From positions 1 to 64,000 of the forward strand of contig NZ_JXTH01000003.1 of the NCBI RefSeq assembly GCF_000836725.1: a DNA stretch of 64,000 nucleotides. The letters are read 5' to 3'. Shown here piece after piece: positions 61,902 through 64,000 of the stretch. Position 1 is the first letter of the stretch. Each line of letters starts with the position of its first letter. The notes under the pieces were generated by a model that ran no database searches, had not been told where the DNA came from, and saw only the letters and a list, made by a program, of their open reading frames with translations. This DNA comes from Anoxybacillus thermarum. Its GTDB lineage: Bacteria > Bacillota > Bacilli > Bacillales > Anoxybacillaceae. The position numbers and the translations under genes were made by a program.

Positions 61902-62420
61902 GTGCAAACGAAAACAAAACAAGACGCACAACTTGAACAAAACAAGAGAGAAAAACCAATGCCCGTTCTAGCAAAAGTCGCGCTGATCGGTTTTATTGGG
62001 GGCGTGTTTTGGAGCTTCCTTGCATATTGTGCTTATTTTTTTCATTTTACAGAAGTGGCGCCAAATTTTATTTTGCAACCGTGGGCGATCGGTGATTGGA
62101 AAAACGGGGCGCTCGGTCAGGCGATTGCCATTTTGTTCATTGGGCTCGCTTCGGTCATTGCTGCGCTCCTGTACTACGCTTTCTTAAAAAATCGTCAAGG
62201 CATTTGGCCGGGGGTTGCTTTTGGAATCGGGCTATGGGTGCTTGTTTTTTACGTATTAAATCCCATTTTTCCGCAATTAAAAGCTGTTCCACAACTTGAG
62301 CGAAATACAATTGTAACGATGGTATGCTTTTACATTTTATATGGGATGTTCATCGGTTATTCCATTTCATTTGAAGTTGCAGAGATGAGGCGACAAAAAC
62401 AGGTCGATGTGGTAAAATAA
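61902..62420 (+). CDS. yqhR: YqhR membrane protein (FigP)
   Basis: 172 residues with about four membrane segments (about 29-50, 71-92, 103-125 and 141-160) and the conserved ends of the YqhR family (PMPVLAKVALIGFIGGVFWS; VFYVLNPIFPQLK). In B. subtilis YqhR, also named FigP, joins SpoVAF in an ion channel that amplifies spore germination; a spoVAF gene lies at 32614. I use the GTG at 61902 behind GGAGGTGATG. An ATG at 61896 overlaps that site. Confidence 0.85.
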   Translation: MQTKTKQDAQLEQNKREKPMPVLAKVALIGFIGGVFWSFLAYCAYFFHFTEVAPNFILQPWAIGDWKNGALGQAIAILFIGLASVIAALLYYAFLKNRQGIWPGVAFGIGLWVLVFYVLNPIFPQLKAVPQLERNTIVTMVCFYILYGMFIGYSISFEVAEMRRQKQVDVVK

Positions 62421-62458
62421 CCATATGTATTTTTATCAGTAAAGGGGGGAGAGGGGGA

Positions 62459-62905
62459 ATGGTTCGATTCCTCCTTTTAAACGGTCCGAACTTAAATCGT
62501 CTCGGTATGAGGGAACCGCACATTTATGGGCATACGACACTTGCTCAACTAGAAAAACAATTAACGGAATTTGCTAGTGAATATGGGGCGGAGTTGACGT
62601 GCTATCAAAGCAATTATGAAGGGGCGTTAATTGACCAAATTCATCGGGCGGAATCGTTATATGACGGGATCGTTTTTAATCCCGGCGCGTTTACGCATTA
62701 TAGTTATGCATTGCGTGATGCGATCGCAAGCGTACAGACGCCAGTCATTGAAGTACATATTTCAAACATTCATGCAAGAGAGCCGTTTCGGCATCAATCT
62801 GTTTTAGCTCCTGTGACAGCAGGACAAATTGTCGGACTTGGTATAAACGGATATCGGTTGGCGATTTTAGCGTTGCTTGATATGGTTGAAGGGAAGGGGA
62901 AATAA
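62459..62905 (+). CDS. aroQ: 3-dehydroquinate dehydratase, type II
   Basis: Dodecameric type II dehydroquinase of the shikimate pathway. 148 residues; the active loop has Tyr23 (REPHIYG), and the motifs NPGAFTHYSYALRDA and VEVHISNIHAREPFRHQS carry the catalytic histidine and arginines. Start ATG is behind GGGGGGAGAGGGGG. It ends two bases before the yqhT start, as in B. subtilis. aroK lies at 46289. Confidence 0.95.
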   Translation: MVRFLLLNGPNLNRLGMREPHIYGHTTLAQLEKQLTEFASEYGAELTCYQSNYEGALIDQIHRAESLYDGIVFNPGAFTHYSYALRDAIASVQTPVIEVHISNIHAREPFRHQSVLAPVTAGQIVGLGINGYRLAILALLDMVEGKGK

Positions 62906-62907
62906 CA

Positions 62908-63969
62908 TTGGATAAAGTACAAAAACTTCGTGCGCAATTTGCAGAGTACGGCATTGACGGATTTCTTATTACAAACGAATATAACCGACGCTATATGACA
63001 AATTTTACAGGAACAGCGGGCGTCGTTTTGATTAGCGAAACAGATGCGGTATTTATTACGGACTTTCGCTATGTCGAACAGGCGATGCGCCAAATTGAAG
63101 GATATGAAATTGTCCAACATACGCAAACGCTTATTGAAGAAGTGGCAAAACAAGTGGAGCGATTAGGTATTCAAAAGCTTGGATTTGAGCAAGACGATCT
63201 TTCGTATGCAACGTTCTCATCATACGAAAAAGCGCTCAAAACAACGCTTATCCCGGTTTCCGGTGCGGTTGAAAAGTTACGCTTGATTAAGTCGGAAGCA
63301 GAGATTAAGATATTAAAGGAAGCAGCCGAGATTGCCGATGCCGCCTTTCGTCATATTCTTGATTTTATTCGTCCGGGTGTGCGCGAAATAGACGTGGCAA
63401 ATGAGCTAGAATTTTTTATGCGCAAACAAGGGGCGACAAGTTCATCATTTGACATCATCGTTGCATCTGGTGTGCGCTCAGCGTTGCCACATGGGGTAGC
63501 GACAGAGAAAGTGATTGAAAAAGGCGAGCTCGTCACGCTTGATTTTGGCGCATATTATAAAGGATACTGCTCTGACATCACGAGAACCGTTGCAGTTGGC
63601 GAAGTAAGCGACGAGTTAAAGCGCATATACGATGTCGTGTTACAAGCCCAGCTTCGTGGTGTCGAACATATTCGTGCAGGAATGACAGGCCGAGAGGCAG
63701 ATGCGCTTACGCGCGATTACATTTCTGCTTGCGGATTTGGTGAGTATTTTGGGCATTCCACAGGCCATGGACTCGGCATGGAAGTGCACGAAACGCCGGC
63801 GCTGTCGATGCGTTCGGATACTGTGCTACAGCCGGGGATGGTTGTGACGGTCGAACCGGGCATTTACATAGCAGGATTGGGCGGTGTTCGCATTGAAGAT
63901 GACATCGTTATTACAGAAGATGGCAATGAGCGGCTCACTCTTTCACCAAAAGATCTCATTACTTTATAG
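62908..63969 (+). CDS. yqhT: Xaa-Pro aminopeptidase YqhT
   Basis: 353-residue M24 metallopeptidase that removes the residue before proline from peptides. The creatinase-type N-terminal domain (1-130) precedes the pita-bread domain, whose metal ligands are visible in LDFGAYYKGYCSDITRT (two Asp), GHGLGMEVHE (His), VEPGIYI (Glu) and RIEDDIVI (Glu). Start is TTG 62908 with GAAGGGGAAATAAC before it. It lies directly before efp; peptides with Pro link it loosely to efp, which helps translation of polyproline. Confidence 0.93.
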   Translation: MDKVQKLRAQFAEYGIDGFLITNEYNRRYMTNFTGTAGVVLISETDAVFITDFRYVEQAMRQIEGYEIVQHTQTLIEEVAKQVERLGIQKLGFEQDDLSYATFSSYEKALKTTLIPVSGAVEKLRLIKSEAEIKILKEAAEIADAAFRHILDFIRPGVREIDVANELEFFMRKQGATSSSFDIIVASGVRSALPHGVATEKVIEKGELVTLDFGAYYKGYCSDITRTVAVGEVSDELKRIYDVVLQAQLRGVEHIRAGMTGREADALTRDYISACGFGEYFGHSTGHGLGMEVHETPALSMRSDTVLQPGMVVTVEPGIYIAGLGGVRIEDDIVITEDGNERLTLSPKDLITL

Positions 63970-63987
63970 ACGTAGGAGGAAATGAAC

Positions 63988-64000
63988 ATGATTTCAGTAA
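63988..64000 (+). CDS. efp: Start of elongation factor P (partial)
   Basis: Only ATG ATT TCA GTA and one more base are visible, behind the strong site CGTAGGAGGAAATGAAC. MISV matches the first residues of Bacillus EF-P, and yqhT-efp is the conserved order, so I infer efp. The gene is cut by the window end. Confidence 0.72.

Overview
The window is a continuous piece of a low-to-moderate-GC Firmicutes chromosome. Nearly every gene is a recognisable Bacillaceae gene, in the order of the B. subtilis sigA-to-efp segment (the yqf, yqg and yqh genes). Protein sequences, TTG/GTG starts and differences from B. subtilis (glucose-phosphate nucleotidyltransferase fusion, phoU, class II ribonucleotide reductase, aroK after comG) suggest Anoxybacillus or a close Geobacillus relative. 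The genus is inferred, not proven. I see no insertion sequence, prophage, CRISPR array or rRNA.

Layout. 0.1-7 kb: an unidentified partial gene, a small membrane protein, cccA, trmK-yqfO, ispH, yqfQ, cshB-nfo, yqfT. 7-12.7 kb: yqfU, the zinc uptake operon znuC-znuB-zur behind a Zur-like operator, yqfW, yqfX, ispG, yqfZ. 12.9-20 kb: a chemoreceptor, yqgB, a CAU tRNA, sodA, yqgE, pbpA. 20-24.5 kb: pstS-pstC-pstA-pstB-phoU behind a four-repeat PhoP box. 24.5-29.8 kb: yqzC-yqzD, a sugar nucleotidyltransferase fused to a degenerate phosphomannomutase domain, rpmG, yqgN, ldh with a Rex site. 29.9-42.2 kb: yqgO, rhomboid protease yqgP, an unidentified gene, a spoVAF-type gene, yqgQ-glcK, an LTA synthase, yqgT, yqgW, yqgX, a candidate 84-nt small RNA, a methyltransferase, yqgY, a SufR-like regulator, mgsR.

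42.3-47 kb: the complete comGA-comGG pilus operon, aroK and yqzE. 47-55 kb: yqhG-yqhH, then a tandem glycine riboswitch driving gcvT-gcvPA-gcvPB, yqhL and lipM; these join glycine cleavage to lipoylation. 55.2-64 kb: class II ribonucleotide reductase nrdJ behind a striking inverted repeat, splB, mntR, yqhO, yqhP-yqhQ, yqhR, aroQ, yqhT and the start of efp.

Most of the window is core housekeeping. The least explained items are non-coding: a minus-strand promoter plus terminator defining a C-rich RNA at 39424-39542, and operator-like palindromes before sodA, mntR, nrdJ and the SufR-like regulator. The most unusual protein is the nucleotidyltransferase fusion, whose mutase half has lost its catalytic motifs.
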